Both the position numbers and the translations under genes were made by a program. From Pseudomonas sp. G.S.17 (GTDB taxonomy: Bacteria > Pseudomonadota > Gammaproteobacteria > Pseudomonadales > Pseudomonadaceae), in NCBI RefSeq assembly GCF_038096165.1, contig NZ_CP151076.1, positions 3,531,501 through 3,595,500 on the forward strand: a stretch of 64,000 bases of DNA, in the 5' to 3' direction. This document shows positions 8,982-16,295 of this stretch, one piece after another. The notes beneath the pieces were generated by a model. It saw only the letters and a list, made by a program, of their open reading frames with translations. It was not told the DNA's origin and searched no databases. The stretch's first letter is position 1. Each line of letters starts with the position of its first letter.

Positions 8982-9998
8982 TCAACTCCGTGACGCTTCG
9001 ATGGCCGCCAGCACCGGGGCAGTGACGGGATTGCTCTGAGTGAACGGTACCCAGAGTTTTTCGCGCATCAGCTGCCGGGTGGCGTCTCGCTCGCTGTCCG
9101 CCATCGGGAAAAAGGTCATGCCCGACTTGGCAAGGGCGGCAACTGCTTCAACGCCCTTTACTTTCGCAGTTTCGCGCTGATGGATGCTGGCGTCCCGGGC
9201 AGCCGCGATAAACGCTGGCTGAAGATCAGCAGGAATCTTCGCCAGGCCACGCTTGCCGATCACTGCAATGCACGGGCTGAACAGGTGATTGGTTTGCCAG
9301 CAATTGCGCACCACTTCATCGAGCTTGTTGGCCAACACGCTGGCGGCATCGTGTTCAAAGCCTTCCACGACGCCAGTCTGCACTGCGGTATAAACCTCGT
9401 TGAACGCAATCGGAGTGGGAATGGCGCCCAGCAACTTGAACGTCTCGATGAACGCCTGAGTCGGCAAGACCCGCAGCTTGACGTTCTTCATGGCTGCCAG
9501 ATCCTTGATCGGCGCCTTGGTGTAGACACTGCGCGCGCTGAAATGCGAGCCCCAGCCGATGACCGAACAACCGGTCCGTTCCTGCAGCAGCTTGTTGTAG
9601 ATATCGCCGACGCCGTTATCCACTGCCTTGGCTACATGGGCATAGCTGTCGAACAGGAAACCCAGGTCGAGCAATGCCAGTTCGGGCAACGCCGTCGCCC
9701 AGATCGAACTGCCAGTGACCATCATGTCGATCGACCCCAGGCGCACCTGCTGCACCACGTCGGCTTCCTTGCCCAATTGACCGTTGGCAAAAAAATCGAT
9801 GCGCACTTTGTCGCCCAAGGCTTGTTGGAGATTCTCGGCAAAGCGTTGGTAAAACAGGAAATGCGCCGAGTTCTGATCGGACGGCATGGTGGAAGACAGT
9901 CGCAGCACGGGAGTCGCAGCACGGCTGAAGGTTGGCAGAGACAAAGCAGCAGCGCCAAGGGCTGCCGACTGAACGAAACGACGGCGGGTCAGATTCAT
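8982..9998 (-). CDS. TRAP transporter periplasmic binding protein, DctP family
   Basis: A 338-residue exported binding protein. The N terminus has a twin-arginine-like signal (NLTRRRFVQSAALGAAA) ending around SRAATPV. The mature part has DctP features: QLGKEADVVQQVRLGSIDMM, the conserved arginine in VKLRVLPTQ that pairs with a ligand carboxylate, and FNEVYTAVQTGVVEGFEHD. The ligand should therefore be an organic acid. It is the first gene of the operon; the spacer upstream holds the LacI-type operators. Ligand identity is not visible. Confidence 0.92.
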   Translation of the reverse strand: MNLTRRRFVQSAALGAAALSLPTFSRAATPVLRLSSTMPSDQNSAHFLFYQRFAENLQQALGDKVRIDFFANGQLGKEADVVQQVRLGSIDMMVTGSSIWATALPELALLDLGFLFDSYAHVAKAVDNGVGDIYNKLLQERTGCSVIGWGSHFSARSVYTKAPIKDLAAMKNVKLRVLPTQAFIETFKLLGAIPTPIAFNEVYTAVQTGVVEGFEHDAASVLANKLDEVVRNCWQTNHLFSPCIAVIGKRGLAKIPADLQPAFIAAARDASIHQRETAKVKGVEAVAALAKSGMTFFPMADSERDATRQLMREKLWVPFTQSNPVTAPVLAAIEASRS

Positions 9999-10026
9999 AG
10001 TGTTCTCGATGGTTTTTGTTATTTTT

Positions 10027-10054
10027 AGTAAAACGTTTTACTAAATCGTTTTAC
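10027..10054. promoter_or_regulatory. Tandem LacI-type operators of the TRAP operon
   Basis: 10027-10042 is a perfect 16-base palindrome, AGTAAAACGTTTTACT, with the central CG expected for LacI-family operators. It is followed at 10041-10054 by a second, imperfect copy (CTAAATCGTTTTAC). Both lie about 30-55 bases upstream of the binding-protein start on the minus strand, where a repressor would block transcription. The LacI protein encoded at 5915-6958 is the likely ligand. The palindrome is seen directly; the pairing with that regulator is inference. Confidence 0.8.
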
Positions 10055-10110
10055 AGAGAGTAGTCCTCATGTCGATTTTTTCAATAAATAATTTTATTTT
10101 TCATGCAAAG

Positions 10111-10329
10111 GTGGGGAATTCGCTGGAACGCGCCATGGTGTTCCAGAACTACGCGCTGTCCCCGCACATGACCGTCGCGCAAAACCTGGGTTTCAGCTTG
10201 CACCTGCGCAAGGATTCGCCTGAATGTATTTAAAAAGCGGCGCAGGAAACAACGACCAAGATTTATCTGCGCGCGTCGTTTCTGATTGAACAACTAGGCC
10301 TGAGTCCAGCATTGACAAGGCTCGAATGA
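10111..10329 (+). pseudogene. Relic of a sugar-type ABC transporter ATPase
   Basis: The plus-strand frame reads ERAMVFQNYALSPHMTVAQN followed by LGFSLHLRK, the stretch between Walker A and the signature motif of MalK/UgpC-type ATPases. An in-frame TAA follows, and after it the same frame continues to IEQLGLSPALTRLE, which resembles the next helix of the family (ILGLEPLLDR). Walker A, the ABC signature and Walker B are all absent. It is a leftover of perhaps 70 codons from a deleted transporter operon, next to the LacI operators. Confidence 0.75.
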
Positions 10330-10340
10330 ATATCGAGCCT
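10318..10340. terminator. Possible hairpin terminator
   Basis: AGGCTCGA (10318-10325) and TCGAGCCT (10333-10340) form an 8-base-pair stem around a 7-base loop. It lies between the ABC relic and the end of the HupE gene. No T-run follows on either strand, so the terminator role is uncertain. Confidence 0.3.
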
Positions 10341-10418
10341 GAGGTTACGCCTTCCCTGGCAGCACCCATTGATCGCGCCGCATGTCAGTGCACGTATTCG
10401 CACGAACGCATTGCACGT

Positions 10419-11000
10419 TTATCCCACCAGTAACAGACCGCCAATTCCAGCCGAAACCAGGCCGATGCTGCGAATGAGTGGTACGCCAGCGACAGGCGTC
10501 CAGCGCGACAGCGCATAACCAGCGGCGTGCAACGCGGATGTCGCGATGACAAAGCCTGCGGCAAATCCCATGGGGCTGCTCATCTCCGGTAATTCCAGAC
10601 CATGAGCAATCCCGTGGATCGCTCCGAAAAGTCCGCTGATCACGATACTCACGGCCAGCGGCGGACGTGCAGCCACTGCCACCAGCAAACCCAGAGCAAG
10701 TACCGAGGCCGCAATGCCGGTTTCCAGATACGCCACGGCAAAGCCGTTGAATCCCAGCAATCCGCCCAACAACATACAGCCGACAAACGCCGCAGGAAGC
10801 ATCCAGCGGGCGTTGGCCTGTTGCTGCGCCGTCCAAAGACCAACCGCAAACATCGCCAACAGGTGATCCATCCCGCTCAGGGGATGAACCACCCCGGCCA
10901 GCAGTCCTGATTCATCATGTCCGGGATGGGCAAATGCAAACATCGGTAGCGCTGACAGTGCGCAGCACAGGGCCACGCGGGTAGCTCGAGTCATCAGCAT
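10419..11000 (-). CDS. HupE/UreJ-family membrane protein
   Basis: A 193-residue inner-membrane protein of the HupE/UreJ family, whose members are thought to import nickel or cobalt. After a cleavable-looking N terminus the protein shows AHPGHDESGLLAGVVHPLSG and MDHLLAMFAVG, the histidine-rich first part of the family, and GLFGAIHGIAHGLELP later, with about six membrane segments. The ATG at 10998-11000 is preferred because AGGAG lies six bases upstream; the longer frame starts before that site. No urease or hydrogenase gene is in the window. It follows the amidase gene at 75 bases and may be co-transcribed. Confidence 0.85.
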   Translation of the reverse strand: MLMTRATRVALCCALSALPMFAFAHPGHDESGLLAGVVHPLSGMDHLLAMFAVGLWTAQQQANARWMLPAAFVGCMLLGGLLGFNGFAVAYLETGIAASVLALGLLVAVAARPPLAVSIVISGLFGAIHGIAHGLELPEMSSPMGFAAGFVIATSALHAAGYALSRWTPVAGVPLIRSIGLVSAGIGGLLLVG

Positions 11001-11074
11001 GGAAGGCTCCTCTATTCTGAGTCGACGCAAGCGCCAGCGAACCTGTCGCCAGCGCCATGTCCGGGGGGATTCGC

Positions 11075-12610
11075 TTACGCGCGCGGTGGTTTAGGGAATG
11101 CGCCGCGGGCCTGCTCGTAGGCTTGCGCAACTCGCAACGCCACGGCGTCCTTGAAACGCGGTGCGACAATCATCATCGCGACCGGCAGACCGTCCGCCAG
11201 ACCGGCAGGAATCGACGTCGCCGGGTGTCCGGTCAGGTCGAACGGCGCCGTGTTGGCCAACATGTTCAAGGCGCTGTGGACGTACTCTTCCACAGGCGCA
11301 TCCGGCGCGGTAAGCGGGGTTGCCACGAAGGGCATGGTCGGCATCACCAGCACGTCGAAATCCTTGAACGCTTCGTCATACTGGCGGGTCAATTCCGGCA
11401 CCAGCATCCGCGCCTTGGCATAGTAGGCGCCATGCAGGTTTTTCAGGCTGTAGTGACCGGTCAACGCCACGGCCCGCACGCTGCTGGACAGTGCATCGGC
11501 GTGTTCGCGACGCTTCTCGCCGAAATAACTCATGATGTCCGGATCGTAATAACCATCGACATTCATGCCATAGCCATTGCCTTGCAGCATCTGGTAGGCA
11601 GCACCGTCAGTGGCAATCACGTTCCACAGATCCATGGCAACCCCTGAGTGCCATGGGGCACTGGCTTCGCCAACCGTGGCGCCAAGTTTTTCCAGTGGCT
11701 CAACGGCCGCCTTGACCAGCGCATCCACCTGGGGTTCAGACATGCCGGGAATGGCAAAACCTTCGCGCAACAAGCCGATTCTCAGGCCGGCAACGCCGTC
11801 GTCCAGAGTCGCAAGGCAGTTGACCGACGGCGGATTTTTTTGCCGTGAATCGAGGCCGTCGGCACCGGCGATGACATCAAGCATCACGGCGACATCGCGG
11901 ACGTTATTGGCCATCGGGCCGACGTGATCGATGGTTCGCTCAATCGGGAAAGCGCCGGTGTAGGGCACCAGGCCGTAAGTCGGTTTGTGGCCGACGATAC
12001 CGCTCCAGGCCGAAGGCATGCGGATCGAGCCGCCCTGATCGCCGCCGATGGCCATATCGACTTCTTCAAGGGCAACCAACACCGCACTGCCGCTGGACGA
12101 ACCGCCGGCATTACGCGTCAGATCCCATGGGTTTTTCACCGCTCCGCTGGCTGAGGTGAAACTGGCGCCGGAGAAACACAGGTCTTCACAGACCGACTTG
12201 CCGACCACCGTTGCGCCCGCTGCCAGCAGGCGCTTGACCACCGTGGCATCCTCGGACGGCACGTAGCCGTCCAGGCTCAGCGAACCGTTGGCCATTGGCA
12301 CACCCGCCACCGAGACGTTGTCCTTGATCACCACCGTCCGGCCGGCCAATGGGCCTTGCGCCGCACCGGCGATATGGGTTTTTACGTACCACGCGCCGTG
12401 CACGTTGTCGGCGTCCGCCGCCTTGCTGTATTCGCGCTTTGGCGGTTGCTGCGCGACGTTGGCGGCATATAGCGCGTCAATGGCTTCGTAAGAGTTGAGG
12501 GTTTCGTCGGCCAGATTGAGGAAGGACTCCATCTGGCTATCGGTAAGATGGTAGCCGTGGTCTTCAGCGGCGATCAGAAAGTCGGCTTTGCCGGGGCGTT
12601 TTACGGACAT
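11075..12610 (-). CDS. Amidase, amidase-signature family (Rhodococcus nitrile-pathway type)
   Basis: A 511-residue amidase that hydrolyses a carboxamide to acid and ammonia. The Ser-cisSer-Lys triad is visible: Lys96 in VVIKDN, Ser171 in NAGGSSSGS and Ser195 in DQGGSIRMPS. These numbers coincide, as I recall, with the triad of the Rhodococcus amidase that works after nitrile hydratase, and the length is close to that enzyme's. The start ATG has a GGAG site. It lies 214 bases downstream of an AmiR-type antiterminator gene, so induction by a small amide through AmiC/AmiR is likely. No nitrile hydratase gene is in the window. Confidence 0.92.
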   Translation of the reverse strand: MSVKRPGKADFLIAAEDHGYHLTDSQMESFLNLADETLNSYEAIDALYAANVAQQPPKREYSKAADADNVHGAWYVKTHIAGAAQGPLAGRTVVIKDNVSVAGVPMANGSLSLDGYVPSEDATVVKRLLAAGATVVGKSVCEDLCFSGASFTSASGAVKNPWDLTRNAGGSSSGSAVLVALEEVDMAIGGDQGGSIRMPSAWSGIVGHKPTYGLVPYTGAFPIERTIDHVGPMANNVRDVAVMLDVIAGADGLDSRQKNPPSVNCLATLDDGVAGLRIGLLREGFAIPGMSEPQVDALVKAAVEPLEKLGATVGEASAPWHSGVAMDLWNVIATDGAAYQMLQGNGYGMNVDGYYDPDIMSYFGEKRREHADALSSSVRAVALTGHYSLKNLHGAYYAKARMLVPELTRQYDEAFKDFDVLVMPTMPFVATPLTAPDAPVEEYVHSALNMLANTAPFDLTGHPATSIPAGLADGLPVAMMIVAPRFKDAVALRVAQAYEQARGAFPKPPRA

Positions 12611-12824
12611 GGTGTTCTCCAGATAACGTTAAGGACTGCCCGAAATCGGGCGATCATCGACTCGAACCGGCCATGCTCGATGCACAGGCTGCGGTTCGTT
12701 CCGGAGGACTTCGTTGTCCACGCCGGTCACCACGCGGTGTTCCATACCTGCCGGGTAAGGGCGTATGGCAAACGTCCACGCAGAAGAGGATCAAGCCGTC
12801 AGCGGCTTGATGCTCAAAGGCTGT
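12611..12824 (-). promoter_or_regulatory. Structured spacer between amiR-like and amidase genes; candidate antitermination leader
   Basis: This 214-base spacer is long for an operon and folds: ATCAAGCCG/CGGCTTGAT (12790-12811, 9 base pairs, 4-base loop), CGAACCG/CGGTTCG (12663-12698) and GCCCG/CGGGC close to the amidase start. AmiR-type ANTAR proteins act by binding paired stem-loops in a leader ahead of the amidase gene, so this is where a target would be expected. The loops do not show the usual ANTAR loop bases clearly, and no T-run terminator is obvious. The role is inference. Confidence 0.4.
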
Positions 12825-13457
12825 TCAGGAACAGGCTCGTTGAAACAGTTCATGGGCCTTGACCAGCGCCTCGGCAATTTTCTCCACCGGTTCGCGCTTG
12901 GCCATGGCTTGATCACGCAATGCGTTGTAGGCGTCGATTTCCGACATGCCCTTGGTTTCAATCAGAATGATTTTCGCCTGCTGCACGGTACGCATGACCG
13001 CCATGCGTCCTTCCAGACGCTTGACGTGTTTCTCACGCTCGCGTGCCTTGCGCGACTGGCTCAAGGTAATCGCCAGCGCCGTCAGCAGGCCGAAGGATTT
13101 CACGGGTGACGGGATCACCGAGCAGGCATTCAGCTGTACCAGCGCTTCGACGATGATCGGGTTCTCGTAGGCAATCACCGGAATGATTGGCGGCGTGCTG
13201 GCGTGCAGCAGGCACGGTGTATTGGTCGAAAGGCTTTCCGGCGACACCGCCAACACGATCACGTCCGCCTCGATAGCCAGGCGTTCCGGGATCGGCCACT
13301 GCACGCGCACCTGACAACCGATGCGTTGCAACTGCTCGATCAGGTTGCGGCCGTCTTCGTCATCCGGATGCATCACCAGCACACTGACATCGCGCAAATC
13401 CTTGATGCCGCTGGCGCTGTCGTTGCGCAGGCGTTTTTTGGCGGCACGCAAGGTCAT
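12825..13457 (-). CDS. amiR: AmiR-like ANTAR-domain antiterminator
   Basis: A 210-residue response-regulator-like protein. The first ~120 residues form a degenerate receiver domain (VSVLVMHPDDEDGRNLIEQL) without the standard phosphorylation site pattern. A coiled-coil linker (KAREREKHVKRLEGRMAVMR) leads to a C-terminal ANTAR domain (VQQAKIILIETKGMSEIDAY) that binds RNA. The start ATG at 13455-13457 overlaps the last base of the amiC-like stop (ATGA) and has GGGAG upstream; an alternative start nine codons upstream is less likely. AmiR of P. aeruginosa is held inactive by AmiC and released by amides. The same mechanism is expected here. Confidence 0.9.
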   Translation of the reverse strand: MTLRAAKKRLRNDSASGIKDLRDVSVLVMHPDDEDGRNLIEQLQRIGCQVRVQWPIPERLAIEADVIVLAVSPESLSTNTPCLLHASTPPIIPVIAYENPIIVEALVQLNACSVIPSPVKSFGLLTALAITLSQSRKAREREKHVKRLEGRMAVMRTVQQAKIILIETKGMSEIDAYNALRDQAMAKREPVEKIAEALVKAHELFQRACS

Positions 13458-14602
13458 GGTCGACTCCCGGCAGAGCTGGACCAATCATTGAAATTGGGCG
13501 CGATGGCATATGGGTCGGGCTTGAGGGCGCTCTCGCTCTCATAAAGGATGTCGAACTGGCCCTCGGCGTTGGCTCGGCCGATGCGCGAAAACAGGTACGT
13601 GTGGTGGTTGTCCGCGTCGACCCGGATGCGCCCTTGAGGTGCTTCAAATTCCAGGCCGCGCATGGCTTGCAAGACGTCTTCCACTTCGGTGCTGCCAGCC
13701 CGCACGATTGCCTTGGCCAACAGATGGACCTGAAAGTAAGCGGCCTCCCAGCATCGGTCGGTGACCTGATGCTGACCGAACAGCTCGCGGTACCGAGCGA
13801 TGCATTGGCGATTGTTCGGCGTGTCGACCGACTGGAAATAGGTCGCTGCCGAAATGTGCCCGGCGCCCAGATGAGCGCCCATTTGCTGAATATCCGTTTC
13901 GCTGGTCGTCAGGCTGGCGATGGGCATCACGGCGGGGTCAAAGCCCGCGTCGGCGTAGGCTTGATACAAATGCCCCATGGTTTCGCCAACCACCGTGGAG
14001 AAGATGAACGACGGCTTCAGCTCCCTGGCCTTGACCATCAACCTGGCGAAATCTTCCGGCCGGGCGTTTTTCAGCGGCAGGTAGTATTCGCCCAGTTTGG
14101 TGCCGCCGCGCTCGTACAGCAGGTCGCTCATCAGGCGGTTGGTTTCGTAGGGATAGACGTATTCCGAGCCGATCATCAACACGCGATTGCCGAAGTTATC
14201 CAGCATGTAGTTGCCCAGCGGCAACGCGTTATGGTTTGGGGTCGCGCCGGTATAAATGATATTGCGTGAATATTCGAAACCTTCGTAATACACCGGATAC
14301 AGCAGCAGCGCGTCATAGCGCTCGACGATGGGCAATGCCGCCTTGCGCGCCGCAGAGGTGTAGCAACCGAAGAAAAAACGCAGGTGCTCTTCGCGGATCA
14401 GTGACTCGATGTGCATGGCATAAAGCGCAGGTGTCGAATCGGGATTGCGGGTAATCAGTTCCAGAAGCCGGCCATCGACGCCACCGGCGGCGTTGATCTG
14501 CTGGATGGCGAACTGCGCGCCGCGCATTGTTGAGCACTCGGCAGCAGCGGTGACGCCGGTGTCGGAAAACAGACCGCCTATGCGGATCGACTGGTCAGCC
14601 AT
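13454..14602 (-). CDS. amiC: AmiC-like amide sensor, negative regulator of AmiR
   Basis: A 382-residue cytoplasmic protein with the periplasmic-binding-protein fold, lacking a signal peptide. It follows P. aeruginosa AmiC closely along its length: GLFSDTGVTAAAE at the start, FFFGCYTSAARKA, YPVYYEGFEYS, IIYTGATPNHNALPLG, PIASLTTSETD and the ending KPDPYAIAPNFNDWSSS. AmiC binds short amides and controls AmiR by protein contact. Start ATG at 14600-14602. Translationally coupled to amiR by a 4-base overlap. Upstream stands an amidase relic, which may be what remains of the gene this regulator once followed. Confidence 0.93.
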   Translation of the reverse strand: MADQSIRIGGLFSDTGVTAAAECSTMRGAQFAIQQINAAGGVDGRLLELITRNPDSTPALYAMHIESLIREEHLRFFFGCYTSAARKAALPIVERYDALLLYPVYYEGFEYSRNIIYTGATPNHNALPLGNYMLDNFGNRVLMIGSEYVYPYETNRLMSDLLYERGGTKLGEYYLPLKNARPEDFARLMVKARELKPSFIFSTVVGETMGHLYQAYADAGFDPAVMPIASLTTSETDIQQMGAHLGAGHISAATYFQSVDTPNNRQCIARYRELFGQHQVTDRCWEAAYFQVHLLAKAIVRAGSTEVEDVLQAMRGLEFEAPQGRIRVDADNHHTYLFSRIGRANAEGQFDILYESESALKPDPYAIAPNFNDWSSSAGSRP

Positions 14603-14617
14603 GCCTATAAACCTTGT

Positions 14618-15060
14618 TCAGCGTGCGCCCAACAGTTCGGTGGCACGCAGCGTCTTCCCGAGCCGATAGAGCGCCAACGTCGCCGGCTCCAGATATTCGG
14701 AATCGATACTGCGCCCCGTAGCGGCGGCAATGGCGTCGATCCAGGCAGCTGTGTTTGATGACCAGAAGCGTCCATTGAGCTCGACAAACGCATCCCAGCT
14801 CAGGCCGATGTCCGGCTGCATTTCTTCGACCCGATGGCCCAGCAGCTCAAGATTGCGCGCCGTCTGCATCAAGGCGGCCTCTACCGCAGGATGCAGCGCT
14901 TGACCGTTCAGCGGGCGAGTTTGCACGCCGATACGCAATGCACCGGGCTGACGCCGGGATTGCTCCAGAAAACTTGTTGCAGGGGCGGGATACGGAACGG
15001 GTCACCTGATGCGCAGCCATGGATGGCGTCCAGCAATGCACTGGCCGAACTGCCAGACGC
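14618..15060 (-). pseudogene. Truncated and frameshifted amidase relic
   Basis: The minus strand carries the middle to C-terminal part of an amidase-signature enzyme, in two frames. The first part reads ALLDAIHGCASGDPFRIPPL (about 15040-14975). After a frame change the second part reads SFLEQSRRQPGALRIGVQTR, then PLNGQALHPAVEAALMQTA onward to a stop at 14618 after LGKTLRATELLGAR. The catalytic Lys and Ser region is missing, and the C-terminal region that should follow is also gone. It differs in sequence from the intact amidase at 11075-12610, so it is not a simple duplicate. Confidence 0.8.
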
Positions 15061-15283
15061 TGAGCACCCGGCCCGAACGCTGATTCACACCCATAAACAG
15101 CGGCAGTTTCGTCGGTTAGTCGCCCTTTGCTCTCAGCTGGAACTGAACGAGCCGGAGCAGATTGCCGAAGAACTTACCCTGTTGATGGAAGGCGCCCAGG
15201 TGGTGGCGCAGAACAAAGGAGTCGAGAAGGTAGGCGAACGCCTGACCCGGATGGTACAGCGGCGGCTGCAGACCGCCGCTTGA
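15034..15283 (+). pseudogene. C-terminal relic of a TetR-family regulator
   Basis: The plus frame reads NALAELPDAEHPARTLIHTH, then LELNEPEQIAEELTLLMEGA and VVAQNKGVEKVGERLTRMVQ to a TGA at 15281-15283. This is the C-terminal ligand/dimer domain typical of TetR proteins (LALLLEGA-like helix and the final arginine-rich helix). No DNA-binding N terminus can be found upstream; that side is occupied by the antisense amidase relic. The fragment cannot make a functional repressor. Confidence 0.7.
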
Positions 15284-15316
15284 ACTGCAGGGCCTTGCAC
15301 CCCGAAACGCGTTGAT

Positions 15317-16087
15317 TCAGTCCAGCCGGCGACACAGATAAGCCTGGGTCTGATAAGGAAACTCAATGGTTTCACGGCCGCGCAAGGCCGGGTGAGTGCG
15401 GATCAACGTCCGCAACTGAGCAGCCACCGCCGCTTTCTCTGCAGAAGGCAGAGCTGCGATAAAACTCACCGACAGAAAACGATCCAGGATTACGGCTTCG
15501 GGCGAGCCAGTATGGGTGTACTTGAAGCAGGTCAGTTCCGGCGCCGAGAAGTAGCGACCGTTGAACGCCAGTCGCCAGTTTCCAGTGTGAAAACGCGGAG
15601 TATCACCTTCGTAGGGCGTGATGATTCTGGTAATGGCTGCCACCCAGTCCACGGACTCATCACGCACATTCCAGATCAGCCCAAGCCGGCCACCGGGTTC
15701 AAGCACTCGGTGAATCTCGCCGAGCGCCGTTTCATTGGCAAACCAGTGAAACGCCTGGGCGCATACCAGCGCCTGCGCTGCGCCAGCATCGAGTGGAATA
15801 GCTTCGGCAGTGCCCGGCAGAATCCTGATGTTCGGTAGATGCCTGGCAAACTCGGCTCGCATGGCTTCGACCGGCTCGACGGCAATGACCTCAATTTCCA
15901 TTGTTTCCAGCAGGAGCGTGAGCTTCCCGGTACCGGCGCCCAAATCAATCACCGTCGAGCCAGGGCTGATGCCCAATGTATCGCTAAGCCATGGCCGTAT
16001 TTCGCCTGGATAGTCTGGGCGGCCCTGGGTGTAGGTACCCGCTTCTTTTGAGAAACCTTCTTGAGCCGCCTGATGCACAACTGTCAT
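15317..16087 (-). CDS. SAM-dependent methyltransferase (class I)
   Basis: A 256-residue cytoplasmic methyltransferase of the Methyltransf_11 type. Motif I is clear (VIDLGAGTGKLTLLLE), followed by motif II (IEVIAVEPVEAMR), motif post-II (TAEAIPLDAGAAQALVCAQA with FHW) and LEPGGRLGLIWNV. The N terminus GFSKEAGTYTQGRPDYP fits the family of 'arylamine/ubiquinone-like' methyltransferases of unknown substrate. The ATG at 16085-16087 is chosen because GGAGG lies nine bases upstream; the longer frame adds 11 residues. It is a single gene, divergent from the chemoreceptor. Confidence 0.88.
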   Translation of the reverse strand: MTVVHQAAQEGFSKEAGTYTQGRPDYPGEIRPWLSDTLGISPGSTVIDLGAGTGKLTLLLETMEIEVIAVEPVEAMRAEFARHLPNIRILPGTAEAIPLDAGAAQALVCAQAFHWFANETALGEIHRVLEPGGRLGLIWNVRDESVDWVAAITRIITPYEGDTPRFHTGNWRLAFNGRYFSAPELTCFKYTHTGSPEAVILDRFLSVSFIAALPSAEKAAVAAQLRTLIRTHPALRGRETIEFPYQTQAYLCRRLD

Positions 16088-16191
16088 TCCAGCGATCCTC
16101 CATGTGAATGAGTAATACACAGCCAGTGCGCAAACTCCTCCAGAAGGCCCATTCCAGAGCCATCACAACTACTAAACATTTCCGGCAACAC

Positions 16192-16218
16192 TAAAGTCAT
16201 TGACAGTATGGCCGATAG
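16192..16218 (+). promoter_or_regulatory. FliA (sigma-28) promoter of the chemoreceptor gene
   Basis: TAAA at 16192-16195, exactly 15 bases, then GCCGATAG at 16211-16218. This matches the sigma-28 consensus TAAA-N15-GCCGATAA with one mismatch. It lies about 80 bases upstream of the chemoreceptor start, so the receptor should be made together with the flagellar late genes. Confidence 0.85.
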
Positions 16219-16295
16219 AGAGACTGGCAACTAGCCACCTCTCGTCGAGAGATAGCTCAGTGTGCTCCTCCCTAAATATGTCAGCAGGATGACCG

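Noticed and set aside
9180..10028. Plus-strand frame opposite the DctP gene
   Set aside because: Mirror of the binding-protein gene; no independent signal.
12790..12811. 9-base-pair hairpin as an intrinsic terminator
   Set aside because: No T-run follows on either strand; kept only as a part of the candidate leader.
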